Shown here piece after piece: positions 9,933 through 20,845 of a stretch of 64,000 nucleotides of DNA. The notes beneath the pieces were generated by a model. The model saw only the letters and a program-made list of their open reading frames with translations. It was not told the origin of the DNA and did not search any database. The position numbers and the translations under genes are program-made. The stretch is taken from the NCBI GenBank assembly GCA_963969595.1, contig OZ018408.1, positions 16,055,823 to 16,119,822 of the forward strand. Reading direction: 5' to 3'. Positions within the stretch are counted from its first letter, which is position 1; every line of letters begins with the position of its first letter. This stretch comes from Neckera pumila (lineage: Eukaryota > Streptophyta > Bryopsida > Hypnales > Neckeraceae).

Positions 9933-12900
9933 GTAGTTGCATAGGTGATATAATCACAATGCTCTACAAGATTCCCACATAAAAACTTTTGCCTCTCACA
10001 ACTAGAGCACAAATCAGCCCGCTTTCTTATAATCAATCCTCACAATCATCCAAAGTGGAGCCGCAAGAGGAAAGAGATGGGAAGAAACTAAGAACGTAAG
10101 AACCTCAACACGACATTTAAAAAAAATTCAGATAAATGTAGAAATCTTGCTGCAACCATGGTGCCTGCTGCTCCCAAATCCACAATAGATGTAAGGTCGG
10201 CAATCAATACTGCTCAAGCCTCAAGCAATACACAAACCTCATTTAACTCCCTTACTAGTAGCTGCGACACAGGCCGACACCCAAGATCAATACATCCGCT
10301 TCCTCTGCCTACTCACTTCCAACCCTTATCCAGCACATCACAACTCCAAATTCCACTAACCAATCCAAGGCTTCTCTCTTAAAGCAAACCACTGCAACAA
10401 TGAGCACAAAAAAATCCACTCAAATTGATTCCACAACAGCTGGAGAGGGACTCAACTTAAGTGGACTACGAAGTATGATGCCTCGGGTATAAAGGAGCAC
10501 TTCAATCTTGTAGCTCTTCCTCTAGTGGGTCAGGTCAAATTACACAAAGATATTTCGTTGAAAGGCTTGCACCATATGGTAAACGATAGCATTTCCAAAA
10601 GGCTCGAGTGGAGATTTACACCTGTATAATCCATTTATAGAGTTCAATGCCAAGATTGCAATCCTTGGCTTGCATACATTTCAACCACTACAGAAAACCT
10701 GCAAAGTCCCTTATCTACGAGTCCTGTAAAAGTGGTGTACCGTATCTTGATTTCTGAGAAGTTGTATAGAACGTTGAAAAGTGATGTCTTTTGTTTGAAC
10801 TGACTCCACACTGAGCCTGTTTGAAGAGCCCAATTATTAAATTTTGGCAGTCACCATATGAACCTTTGAACACCTGGTTCATGTGTCCACTGAAATGGAC
10901 GATACAAGAACAGATACAAGGTCGTTACATTGGTCACCACATAAATCACGACTACAATGAGACTCTTTATATCTTCGTGCTCTTGCCCCATACCACAGTG
11001 TAGAGCAATGAGGTATACAGGAATTGTGTAGTAGCGAAACTCAATGAGTGGAGCTGGCACAACGACCCCTCCGCTACCCACAAACAGCACCAGAATCCAA
11101 AGCTGTCGTTCATTCTTTCCTGAAAACAAGTCACCCAAAATAAATACCAAGTGATGAAGAGCAAGTCGCAGGAAGTCACCTTGCGCGTCCAATCAAAGTA
11201 GCAGACTGCAACATGGCCATAAACAACAAAGAAAGTTCCCAGTTCCCTGGAAACAAGATTTTCCAAAACAACAGAAGGCGTTAGGGTGAAATGTCACCTA
11301 AATAGTTGAATATCGACCACCATGAATAGATATACAATGGTATCAAGCAATACTTGGCGCTCCAGTGTGCACGAATCACGTTCTTCCACAGGTAGAAAGT
11401 GTAATGTCGATTGTCTGCCAGTAAGTATGGATGCGCAAAACTGCGTTCACACCAGACATACAAGACAACAGCATGCGAGACTTCCATCAGTCAAGACGTA
11501 TCTTCTCCCAAGCATTACATTTATTCAACATTTTAAAATAAATAAAATAGACACGGGTTGCACGCTTAAGCTGTTTACAGTCCTTAGAATGCCAAGAAAC
11601 ATCACGCAGTTCCTAGTGCAAATCGAAGAGATTAATTTGAAGCAGTAAGAAGTCAACAAACCTGAAGTAATGAACAGAGAGAAGTGCTACAGCACAGCTC
11701 CCAAGAACAACGACCCAAGCATATGGTTTCTGAAGTTGACGAGCGGCATGAGAAATGCGAAGAGTGGTGAAGTGGACAGGGGCCATAGCTGCTGCTGCTA
11801 CTAGTCCTAAATAGCACATCTGCGAAAAGTGAGCTGACACCTTGTGCGCATCCTTCGCTCCTGCAACAAAAAGTATGTCAAGTACATCGGTGCATAGAAG
11901 TGACAGAAAGTACTAGAGTTTCCTTGCGTGTTCCCAAACTTCGCACTAAATGATGCTGTGAGAAGAAATGGTGCCGCTTACCGACAACAATGCTTCCGTT
12001 GTAGAAAACAAAAGCGATGAAGGCCAAAATCACCGCCAGTAGTGGACTAAAACTTTGAAGCAATGACATCCTTTCAACCCATAACACTTTTGCAAGAGTG
12101 TGCACTTCCCAAACGATACCTGTTAATCACGAATCATAAAATTGTCAGACAAAGTCACGTGCCTGATGTAACTGAAATTAGGCATTTCAACTGGATTTCA
12201 GTATGCAGAGGTTTCAAGCAGAGACAGCATTCATAAAAGAAATTCCATCAAACTGAAATCCGTTGGTGTTTTAAACTTCAAACATAGGGAGTGATAAATT
12301 CTACCTTGACCTCTGGAGCTGTAAGAATCTTTTTCTTGCACAGTTGTATCTGCCCTGATGTAGTCGACTGCTGAATTATCAGGTGCGCGCCTTCTACGAA
12401 GGCTTAGCGGACCCTCTGCATCCATAGGAAGGGTCCGATGGGTCCCATCACTGGATGCGGTGTGCTGCAAATCTTTCTTTCGAACTTCAATGTTGGAATC
12501 AGCCGGAGGTTTAAGGACCTCCAAAACTCCGACACAAGCAACAAAAATCGCCCAAATGACATTCGTTTGCCGGAACATGATGGCAATAGCAGCAAACTGC
12601 AGGAGCGGCAAGTCCATCCTGTCAATATCTAGAAAACAAAAAAAGAACCACATTCGTGGCCAAAGGACGAACTTCCTCGATGAAGGATGACTAGATCTAC
12701 CATCTTATTAAGTAGGACTTCAAATAGACAGAACTCAATGCAACTTCCAGACGTAAGTGACAATTCATAAACCATGGTCTTCGAAGTGACTTTGATAGTA
12801 ATATTAATCATGAAATAGTAAACAAAAATTCATTAGACTGACCTCAACGCACCAGCGAACTAATCCAGTACGCTCGTTTGAGTCCCGCCAAATACATGGC

Positions 12901-13089
12901 CATAACTGCAGTAGTCGACCCCACGTCTGTACATCAAGAGAATATCCACACCCCTTTAGCAAATTGAAGGATCGAGGCTTCGAAAACCCAGCAGATGAAG
13001 ACACCTGATCCTGAATTCAGGGTGCTTTTCAAAGACATTCATAATTCACAAATCCAATGGAGCAGGGCAAAATTTAAGAAGTTTATAGG
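9933..13089. repeat. Right arm of the 3.15 kb inverted repeat
   Basis: Reverse complement of 6343-9498. The inner edge is GTAGTTGCATAGGTGATA at 9933. The outer edge falls near 13089, inside the third ALG10 intron, just after GTTTATAGG. Beyond it the ALG10 gene continues with exons 3-1, which have no counterpart on the left side. This arm is therefore the original and the left arm the derived copy. Confidence 0.95.
10158..10382 (+). CDS. Short Ser/Thr/Pro-rich ORF in right arm, doubtful
   Basis: Mirror copy of the frame at 9049-9273, same 74 residues. It lies on the plus strand, opposite to ALG10, about 470 bases beyond the ALG10 stop. Nothing else supports expression. Confidence 0.15.
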   Translation: MVPAAPKSTIDVRSAINTAQASSNTQTSFNSLTSSCDTGRHPRSIHPLPLPTHFQPLSSTSQLQIPLTNPRLLS

Positions 13090-14013
13090 GTTGCGATGAA
13101 GCCGGACTAGCTGCTAGGCTGTGCAAACTTAGGATTTTATCAGAAATTTTCGAGAAAGGGTCCTTTAGGTGTTGATCTCATTACCCTTTGGGTTTCATAA
13201 ACACACAGGGGTCCTCGATATACCGGTAATTTAGATAGGACTAATCGCATCAGTACAGATAAAACACCACAAGCCCGAGTAATACACCATTAAATTATTT
13301 TAGAGAAAGATTAATAACGGACCTGTATAATACAGAAACGCGAAGAACCAATGGAGAGGGTAAAGTGACAGCAAAAATGCTTTCGACAGCGCTTTCCTAT
13401 CACTCTTTTCGGGCTCCAAATGTCGCAGTATATGGAAGAACAGTAAGGAGCACACAAGAAGAAGCACCACATTGACTGATCTCAAAACAGCCGGGTTGCA
13501 TATTGCGGAGAGCGAGGAAGCGACACCCAATAATTTTGCTGCAGGCAGAAGAATCCCTGTGTAACCCAGAGACAGAAGATACCTGGAACACAAAAACGTT
13601 CAGCTTAGAAATGCGTACAAGATTTTCCTCCAAGGCTACAAATTGAGGTTTTCAACAGCATGAATTTTCAGAGCTCATCGCACTCGATGCTGGATATTCG
13701 ATGCCCAAACTTACAAGCCAGGAAAGGTAGTGATCATAGGGTCCCATTTCTCCAGGTGGCCTGCACAATACTCCTTCGCTTGAGGTATGTGAAAAATCTC
13801 ATCCTGACACGGAAACCGCAGCAACATCAAAACCCAATATGACCTAAAATATGTGCAAACCCCAATGAATGCAAACCTCACTTTCTTCAAATACAAACAG
13901 AATACTACCATGTAAGGTTGTTTCACAATGCGGTTGACAAGGATCGACACAGGCACCAAAGAGATGGCCAGTGCCACCACCAGTAACCCCTGCCCCGCGA
14001 CTCCCTTCGCCAT
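10851..14013 (-). CDS. ALG10: Alpha-1,2-glucosyltransferase ALG10 (DIE2 family), nine exons
   Basis: ALG10 adds the last (third) glucose from dolichyl-phosphate glucose to the dolichol-linked oligosaccharide in the ER membrane, just before transfer to protein. Exons: 14013-13909, 13803-13715, 13582-13323, 12926-12853, 12596-12311 (or 12305), 12119-11982, 11860-11662, 11440-11298 and 11119-10851. Phases agree at all joins, giving about 520 aa, normal for the family, with many hydrophobic segments. Family landmarks appear in order: QPYM joined to DEIFHIPQA near residue 35, WDPMITTFPGLY, LYYTDVGS, FRQTNVIW, NGSIVVGAKDAH, HPYLLADNRHYTFYLW, PLIEFRYYTIP, and the C-terminal FQWTHEPGVQRFIW. The ATG at 14013 precedes a hydrophobic N-terminal segment. 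The exon 5 donor is ambiguous (two sites 6 bp apart, both in phase). Exons 4-9 lie in the right arm of the inverted repeat. A hAT-like MITE sits about 440 bp upstream of the ATG. Confidence 0.93.
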
Positions 14014-14455
14014 CGCCGATCCTCAGAGTCAATTCATGCGTCTTGGATCGCAAACCGTACTCTTTAAACCCTAAATTGCGACGCGACAGCAATTCGGAAA
14101 TTGAACTGGAACCCTTCGACCCCTAAAATTTCCAAAATGCCTTCCGAGAGAGCTCCCTTCACAATGCATGCCAATCAGATCAAATCGACGAACAAATTCG
14201 GTCGGACTCCACTCTGAGGCGTAGCCGAAGACATCCGAAGCAGAAATTTGGAGGGAGATCCTTGAAGCTCCAACGAAGCTATATTGTTGGAAGGGAGCGT
14301 GTGCACTGAAGCCCAACCTAAACCCTCATCCTAAACGAAGAGCGATGCGCATGGATTGCGAAAGAGTTGCCATGGCCCATGGTGCTCAAGTGCTGAGATC
14401 AGACAACAGAGCTTGGGTCGTCGACAGGAGCAATGCAAGCCAACGTCTGTGTAAG

Positions 14456-14725
14456 GCAGGACGTTAAATCTGCCCCACGAAGTGGGACCAGCAGGGTGGA
14501 ATGGGGGTAAATGTAAAAAATAAGCCCCCTATATTGTGCCGTGTCTAGGGTATTTCTGAACCTCTCCTTGCTAATTTTGGGCCTCTGATTGCAAATATGA
14601 ATTCAGAATTTGCAAAAAAATTCATCTGTGAAAAATAAAAAAACTCCTTTGTTTTTCCCACGAGTAAAAATCCTACGTTTTTACCCTGCTGGTCTCACTT
14701 CATGGGACGGGTTTAACGTCCTACC
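14456..14725. mobile_element. hAT-like MITE, 270 bp, upstream of ALG10
   Basis: Flanked by the 8 bp direct repeat TGTGTAAG (14448-14455 and 14726-14733), the target size of hAT elements. The inverted ends share GGACGTTAAA, then CCCA, GAAGTG and GACCAGCAGGGT, about 40 bp of imperfect terminal repeat. No coding capacity. It lies in the likely promoter region of ALG10. Confidence 0.8.
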
Positions 14726-14733
14726 TGTGTAAG

Positions 14734-15291
14734 TTATTGTAAGTCAATTTTCCTTCAAAGATGAAATTGAGATGAAGATCTTCCGGTTATAATTGTCATT
14801 ATTTACATTCAATAAAATTGACCCAAAGTGATTATTTCTGCACTTCGAGGGCTCAAAAGAAACATGAATTTTAGATACGAAGCTCTATACTCATAAGTCT
14901 TAAGAGTACATGTGACAATGATTGAATTTACATAAGCCACACTATTTTGAATTAATGCAGCTTGGCATATTACTAGATTCTATTAATTTTCAAAAAAATA
15001 AAATGTTGAGGAAAAATTAGCTTTCTAGGTGATACTGATTTTCCCCCTCACTAGTAGGACAATTCAATGCTCTTATAAAGACTCAACCGTATTGAGTTCA
15101 AAAGAGACTTATGGGACTTTAGGGGTTAAAGCTTATCAAAAAGTTGGCTTTTTGTTCATTTTAGAGCAAATTCCAAGAAGCTCAAGAAACCTTTGGCATT
15201 TAGGGATTAAAGGTATGGATTGGTGGTATGGTTAGAGTGATTCATCTGACTACATATGCTGGGCTTGCACATTTGCTTTCATTAGAAGAAT
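14734..15291. other. Intergenic, no recognisable gene
   Basis: AT-rich. At 15113-15128 it contains GGGACTTTAGGGGTTAA, exactly like a TTAA MITE right end, but no matching left end is found nearby. It may be a solitary end or part of a decayed copy. A diverged second version (GCATTTAGGGATTAAAG) follows at about 15197-15213. Confidence 0.5.
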
Positions 15292-15294
15292 TCT

Positions 15295-16067
15295 CACTAC
15301 AAGAGAAAGGGGTGTTTTAAGCATGGTCCTAGTAGTATCGTCTTTTAAGTAAGTTTTTTAGTAAAATTTTACTAAAAAGACAATCTCTCTAGTAAATTTT
15401 TACTAAAAAACTTACTTAAAGGTCATCACTTAAAAGACTATACTACTAGGACTATACTTAACCCCTAAAGTCCCATTGTCCCTACGCGGGACAAAATGGA
15501 TTTTGGGCAGGTTCCTATGAGCTCAACTTTTAATGAAACTTTCTGAAACTTTCCCATAAGATAGAATAACTTATTAGCTTTTGGAGAATGTAATTTTTAT
15601 TTCAATCGGTGCCCGGGAGCAAAAGTTATGCCCAAATAAGCTCAAAACAGAGGAGATGGGGCAGCAAAAAAATTTTGCAAAAAATTTAATTTAATTCTTT
15701 TAATTTTTTTTCCTTATAGATTATATTTTTGCCTATTTGGGAAGCTTTGATTCATTTCGTTTGGACTTTTTATGAGAAAGTTATGGACAATCTTGTTTTT
15801 CGGGCAATTAGAGCATTTTCTTGAAAAAAAACTTTTCTTTCACTTTGAATGCTGATATCTTTCAATCCGTACGGTCAAACATCACAAAATTTTTTACTAC
15901 ATGATCTGTAAAAAGTGTAGTATAAGATCCTATGGTTAGTTTCTAAAAAAAAAAATATTTTTCTGATCTTTTAGATGAACGCAACAAAAGTAGCAGTTTT
16001 GAGTGATTTTTGACAGAAAAATGGCCTTGGGACTTTAGGGGTTAAAACACCCCTTTCTCTTGTAGTG
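15295..16067. mobile_element. CACTA-type foldback MITE carrying a nested TTAA MITE
   Basis: Ends are CACTACAAGAGAAAGGGGTG and its inverse, flanked by the 3 bp repeat TCT (15292-15294, 16068-16070). Without the nested insert (15462-16041 plus one TTAA) it is about 190 bp and almost wholly a hairpin: the arm with CTAGTAGTATCGTCTTTTAAG pairs with the arm near 15425-15455. Related copies are at 57412-57633 and, as ends only, the larger element at 24198-27109. Confidence 0.85.
15462..16041. mobile_element. piggyBac-like TTAA MITE, short subfamily (580 bp)
   Basis: Starts CCCCTAAAGTCCCATTGTCC and ends GGGACTTTAGGGG, flanked by TTAA (15458-15461, 16042-16045). It is inserted in the right part of the CACTA-type MITE. 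The closest relative is 44273-44849, in inverted orientation. No ORF. Confidence 0.85.
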
Positions 16068-16070
16068 TCT

Positions 16071-16374
16071 GGAGCCTTTGGAGGGTTGCTCCACAGTGAC
16101 CATCTAGTCTATTAAAACACAGGTAAGTCTCCTATGAAAATTGTTAGAAGTATATAATCAAATGATGTGAATTTTGCAAAACTAGTCAATAAGAGCAGGC
16201 CCGTCGCCCAACTTCCACAATAAAAAAGCCGTCGTTTGTTCTGGATTCACTATTGGAATAAATTCCAAATTTAATAAAAGAAAGGCCAATATTAAACAAG
16301 GTTTTTGATTAAAAATTTAAAAACCAAATTATCCAATCAAGTCTAATTAAATAATTTTAAGTGGCTTTTGAATT
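16071..16374. other. Intergenic, no recognisable gene
   Basis: AT-rich sequence with no coding signal or repeat structure that I can support. Confidence 0.5.
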
Positions 16375-17035
16375 TGTGTGTTTCAAGTTGAAAATAGGAA
16401 CCTCTTTATAGAAGTGGGATAGAGGTAGGTAGAACAATGCATGTGAGATATGTAAAATTATGATGAATAGGAGCTTTGCTACTCATAGTTAAGAGAAAAA
16501 AATAAATTGTAATATAAAGCAAATTTTTGGGCTTCATTTAGGCATAGTAAAATAACTTTATTGAAAAAACTTTGGACTAAGAAAAGTTGGATAATCAAGC
16601 TAAGTTTCATATCCAAAAATCCTTTTGAGATTTCAAGTCTCAAATCAAAAGTTATGGACAAAATTAAAACCGGATGTTTGAAGGAACATTTTGTTTGACA
16701 TTCTGTTTGAAACATTTTCAAACATCCAGTCTGAATTTTGTCTTTAACTTTTAAAAGGAGAATTAAAATCTCAAATGGATTTTTGAGTATGAAACTTAGC
16801 TTGATTCTTTAATTTTTCTTAATCCAAGGTTTTTTCAAAAAAGTTATTTTACTATGCCTAAATGAGGCCCAAAATTCTGCTTTTAATACAATTTCTTTTT
16901 TTCACTTAACTTTGAGAGGTGGAGCTTGTACTCATCCTAATTTATATATCCCACATGCATTGTTCTACTACCACTACCCCACTTCCATAAAGATATTCTC
17001 CTTTCATCTTCAAACACACTTCAAATGTCCACAAA
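16375..17035. mobile_element. Foldback element with about 300 bp arms
   Basis: The left half (from about AAGTGGCTTTTGAATTTGTG) and the reverse complement of the right half align along most of their length, including GTAGAACAATGCATGTG, CATTTAGGCATAGTAAAATA and AAGCTAAGTTTCATA in both arms. The centre is near 16710, around CAAACATCCAGTC. The exact ends and target duplication are unclear. This is a MITE or miRNA-like hairpin without coding capacity. Confidence 0.65.
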
Positions 17036-17289
17036 ATAAGTCTTTCACATTAGCATAAAAAATTCTTGATGGTAAGCCACTTGACTATTTTTGAATGTTT
17101 GCATTTTTTTCTACAATTTGGATTGAGAAGGAAGATGTATCCAAATAGAAAATATTTAATTATCAAGGTTATGGTGCGTTAATACATCTTAGCCCTGATT
17201 ATTAAACATTTTTGACTTGGATTTTCAGCCACTGACAAGCATCCAACATCGGGATTGAAGGTGAACAGGAATAGCGGAAAAAAAATTAG
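17036..17289. other. Intergenic, no recognisable gene
   Basis: AT-rich; nothing recognised. Confidence 0.4.
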
Positions 17290-17293
17290 TTAA

Positions 17294-18225
17294 CCCCTAA
17301 AGGTCAGAGATTATGTTTTCACCAAAAAAGCTCTAAAACTGCCATTTCTAGTACAAGTACCAAGTTTTAGAAAAAAAACATTTTTGGACACATGTAACTA
17401 TAAAATCTTGTAGTAAACTTGTTTGAGAATATGTGGAAAAAATTTCAGAATTTTCCACCTTGTAGATTGCAAGATATTAGCATTTGAATCGACAAAAACC
17501 CTTTTCTTGGCCCTGTGAGAACTGAGAAACCGGGCAGCTGCACTTCACAAGGTCACATTTAAATGAAAAGAAGGCCAAAATGATGTTTACTCCTTGAATT
17601 CATCCTTCAAAGCAAGTTGGCTACATGCTTGAAAAATTTCTGATCATTTGGAATTGTACAATATGTAGGAAAAAAATAGGTTGTAGAAAGAAGTAGAGAA
17701 TGATTCAAAACACTAAATTGTTAAGAATTTAATTATGGAATTGAAAAATGTCAATCCCAATGGTTATAATGTTGTAATAAATAATATACATCCTATGCTT
17801 TTATTTTTTTCAAAAGATATTGAAAATTGAGTTAAATAAAGGACTTCAAAGTTTATTTTAGAGTAGAGAATCTATAACTACCCGCAAACTAGAACACTTC
17901 ATAATTTTCATCTCATAAATTAAAATGGATTATTTCAAAGCTTTACACGTGTATATAAATCTAAAGGAACAAGTTTCAAATTTTTATTTTTTTTAAAAGT
18001 GAGTTTTTAGAAAAAATTTGAGCTGCCCACCGATTGTCGAAAATGACATATCATTCAACAATTTTTTAACCATGTAGTCAAAAGTTTTGAAAATTATTGG
18101 GCCTTAAAGCTACTCTTTGGGCACACATTGTATGAAATTTTTAAAGAAAAATAAAATATTCTATTAGTAGTGAGCTGCCCAAAATTGCTATGTTGCCAAA
18201 AAAATGTCGTTTGGTCCTTTAGGGT
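17294..18225. mobile_element. piggyBac-like TTAA MITE, long subfamily (932 bp)
   Basis: Starts CCCCTAAAGGTCAGAG and ends CCTTTAGGGT, flanked by TTAA (17290-17293, 18226-18229). It matches in inverted orientation the 927 bp MITE at 32383-33309, including the shared inner block with CAATCCCAATGG. Its right half is also present, truncated, at the start of block A. No ORF. Confidence 0.8.
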
Positions 18226-18649
18226 TTAAGCAAAAAAAACATTGTTTTACTGGGTCCTTGGAGGGCTGTGGAGCGGCCCTCTAGAAGCCCCAAATTTTCT
18301 CTGTTGGTACATTAATGTATTGTACATTCAATCTAAATGTGGAAAAATAGATAGCCAAAGTATCTATGAATGGAAAATGTAAATGTTGTTCACATTTGTT
18401 TTTATAGGTCCTTAGAACATGATTGTAAAAAATATTGATAGAAAATTGACTTCTATTTCACATTTATAGACAACCCCCAATAGTACAATTAAAAAAAAAT
18501 TGACTACTTAGAAAATATCAATTGATACTAGCATTCTCATACCAAGTAGAAATTGCGGATTCTAGAGGTTGGCGTCAGGTTTTTTGGACTTTATGCTCTC
18601 TATTGTTGGTTGAATCTAAGAAGGGAATTGCATGCTTTTCAGAGCACTC

Positions 18650-19061
18650 CGTTAGAAAAGAATTGAACCTCAAAAGAGGCCGCTTTGTAATGCAAAAATT
18701 TGGGTGGGAAAAGCCTTCACACTTACTAATTAGGCCAAGAATTCTATGATGAATTCAAAAATTTGTCATCATTACTCAATCCATCTCCATGATCTCTCAA
18801 ATTAGTGGGTGGAAAGAGCCTTCTTAATTCACTAATTGGCCAAGAATTGCATTGTGAATTCAAAAATTTGTCATCATTATCCAATCTAACTTCAAAATAT
18901 CATAAATTTCATGATGGTTTCCTCATGAAGGATGGAGCGCATGCCAAATGGTGGTTGTAATGAATCTATGATTGCTCTCATACTCATGCAATTATATGCA
19001 GTTAGTACTAAAATTGGTAAGAAAACTCAAGGACTCTTTTTGGATTCAGTTCTTTTCTAAT
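18650..19061. mobile_element. MITE present in block B, absent from block A
   Basis: Bounded by inverted ends TTAGAAAAGAATTGAACC and GGATTCAGTTCTTTTCTAA, and missing at the matching place in block A (near 3323). Inside are two tandem copies of about 85 bp, around 18700-18780 and 18808-18885, sharing GAATTCAAAAATTTGTCATC. The target duplication is unclear because the flanks differ by a few bases. The 75-codon frame in it is not coding. Confidence 0.65.
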
Positions 19062-19528
19062 GTATTTGTAGTGTACCCTAATTTCGGAGTTGGTTGAGCG
19101 GTGTTTAATGTGAGCAAAGATTTGTGCAACGTAAGCTGGGACGATTTGACAATAAACACGATGTAGTCAGATACTAATCAAAGGCGCGCAAACATTTTTT
19201 CAAGGTACATGTTTTTTGTTATTTGCATTTCAACAAAGCACCATGAGCATTTCTCCTTAACTTGTACAAGGCTGAAGAGTACCTCAGTCAGTTCTAGTTG
19301 GGCACATCTTGGTATGGAATTGCTGCAAGCACCTGTTTAGAGTTCATTGTAAGTAATTGTTGAACCCATTCTATTCCTTGTTGCAGAAATGGAAATAATA
19401 TTTATGTACATAGTGGTCAGTAATTAAATGGAAGGTGTGTTAGATTTTGAAGGAACTAAAACAGAGGCTTTGACGTCTTCTATGCACAATCACACACATT
19501 CTTTGCTAAATAGTTTGTTCTCTATAGC

Positions 19529-20029
19529 ATGAATTCTATAAATTATATGTATAGAACGATGATGAAGCAATTGAAGCTAGTTACAATTGAGAGGGACATG
19601 CCTAAGCGTCGCATTATTTTTACAAAGAATTTGTGTGTTGGAATATTAGTGAAGATCTGCGACGCCATAGAATCCATGCAGAAGTCTATTATAGTAGAAG
19701 GAAAAAGTAGTATTGCAAATGCTGCAATAGAGAATAATTTGAGCATGGTACATGAGAACACCCATGGAATTTGCGGCTTAGTTGTTCCAAAATCTAAAAT
19801 TGTGAGGGTTATAGGTAGTCCTACGTTACAAAAAATTGTTATTCTAGGAAGGCCCAAAAGGGGTAATAGTAGTTACAAGAGAAGGTTAAACATGAAGAAG
19901 CACTTGCAAGATATGCTTACTGAATCAACCATAATCCTGGAGAAAGCAACCTCACTGGAAGAACAGAGTCGAGTTCTATTGGAATACGTTTGTCATGGGA
20001 ATGAATCTCACCTAGATGGTAGTGATTGA
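19529..20029 (+). CDS. Unknown protein or exon, block B copy (166 codons)
   Basis: ATG at 19529 after ctctatagc, open to a TGA at 20027-20029. The predicted product is basic, with a Met/Lys/Arg-rich start (MKQLKLVTIERDM), a Ser/Ile/Val middle and a more acidic C-terminus. The block A copy has several in-frame substitutions and a premature TGA. A possible splice acceptor just before the ATG leaves open that this is an internal exon. No domain, signal peptide or membrane segment recognised. Most differences between the two copies keep the frame, which gives modest support for past coding. Confidence 0.4.
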   Translation: MNSINYMYRTMMKQLKLVTIERDMPKRRIIFTKNLCVGILVKICDAIESMQKSIIVEGKSSIANAAIENNLSMVHENTHGICGLVVPKSKIVRVIGSPTLQKIVILGRPKRGNSSYKRRLNMKKHLQDMLTESTIILEKATSLEEQSRVLLEYVCHGNESHLDGSD

Positions 20030-20845
20030 AAACTACTTTTGTACTATGATACAAACTTAATTCTCAAGAGGTGTGCGTACTTCATATTTGCTACGCAATT
20101 TATAGAATTGTTTGAATAAAACAAGTATGTTGCGTATATAGAAAAGTTTGAAGTATTGCAGATTATAAACAACCGATGAGGTTTGTATTGATTTGATATT
20201 GTTTAGAGATTACAATTATCATAGAGGAAATGTATGATGCACTCGGCGTTCACAAACTTCTGTTATCACTCACGTGAGTATTGAAAAGCGACAAGAGTAA
20301 AGAATGTGGAAGTTCCAAGAAAGGCACTTCCGTTTGTTTGAAAACAAATTATATTGCTTTACAACATTGCTTGATAAGGGCAGTTGGTTTTTGGAAATCA
20401 ATTCCATCACAACAATAATGTATGCAATACATTTGAAAATCTTGGACTTTAAAAATTGTAGAGTATAAGTAAGTTAAATGAACTTTTCATTTTTCATTTT
20501 TTTTCGTTTTTTGGCAAAGTTGTTGCTTACATTTTCAGACTTCCAGTGGCAGTGATATTCTTGCAGTACCCTAGCTACTACAGCAAAAGCCACACAAACT
20601 AATTGAACAAATTTAATTCTAGTTAAATTTCCTTCTGCAAACACTTTGCAATATTGACAAAGACAACAATTCCTTCAAGCATACAAGATTCAAATTGAAA
20701 ACTCTGTGCAAACTCCAGAATCCATTTTTACTAACTTGTACATTTCAATTCCACTGGTATGAACTAATAATGACTCTTGACGCCGCTCATGAGCGTAACC
20801 ATGAATGGAATTTGAAATTGGTGCTATTAGGATTCTACATTACAA

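Noticed and set aside
14071..14316. ORF upstream of ALG10 on the same strand
   Set aside because: It lies in the expected 5' UTR or promoter, shows no family resemblance and is not in phase with a splice into exon 1.
15113..15128. GGGACTTTAGGGGTTAA as the right end of a full MITE
   Set aside because: No left end with CCCCTAAAG is found within a plausible distance, so no element is claimed.
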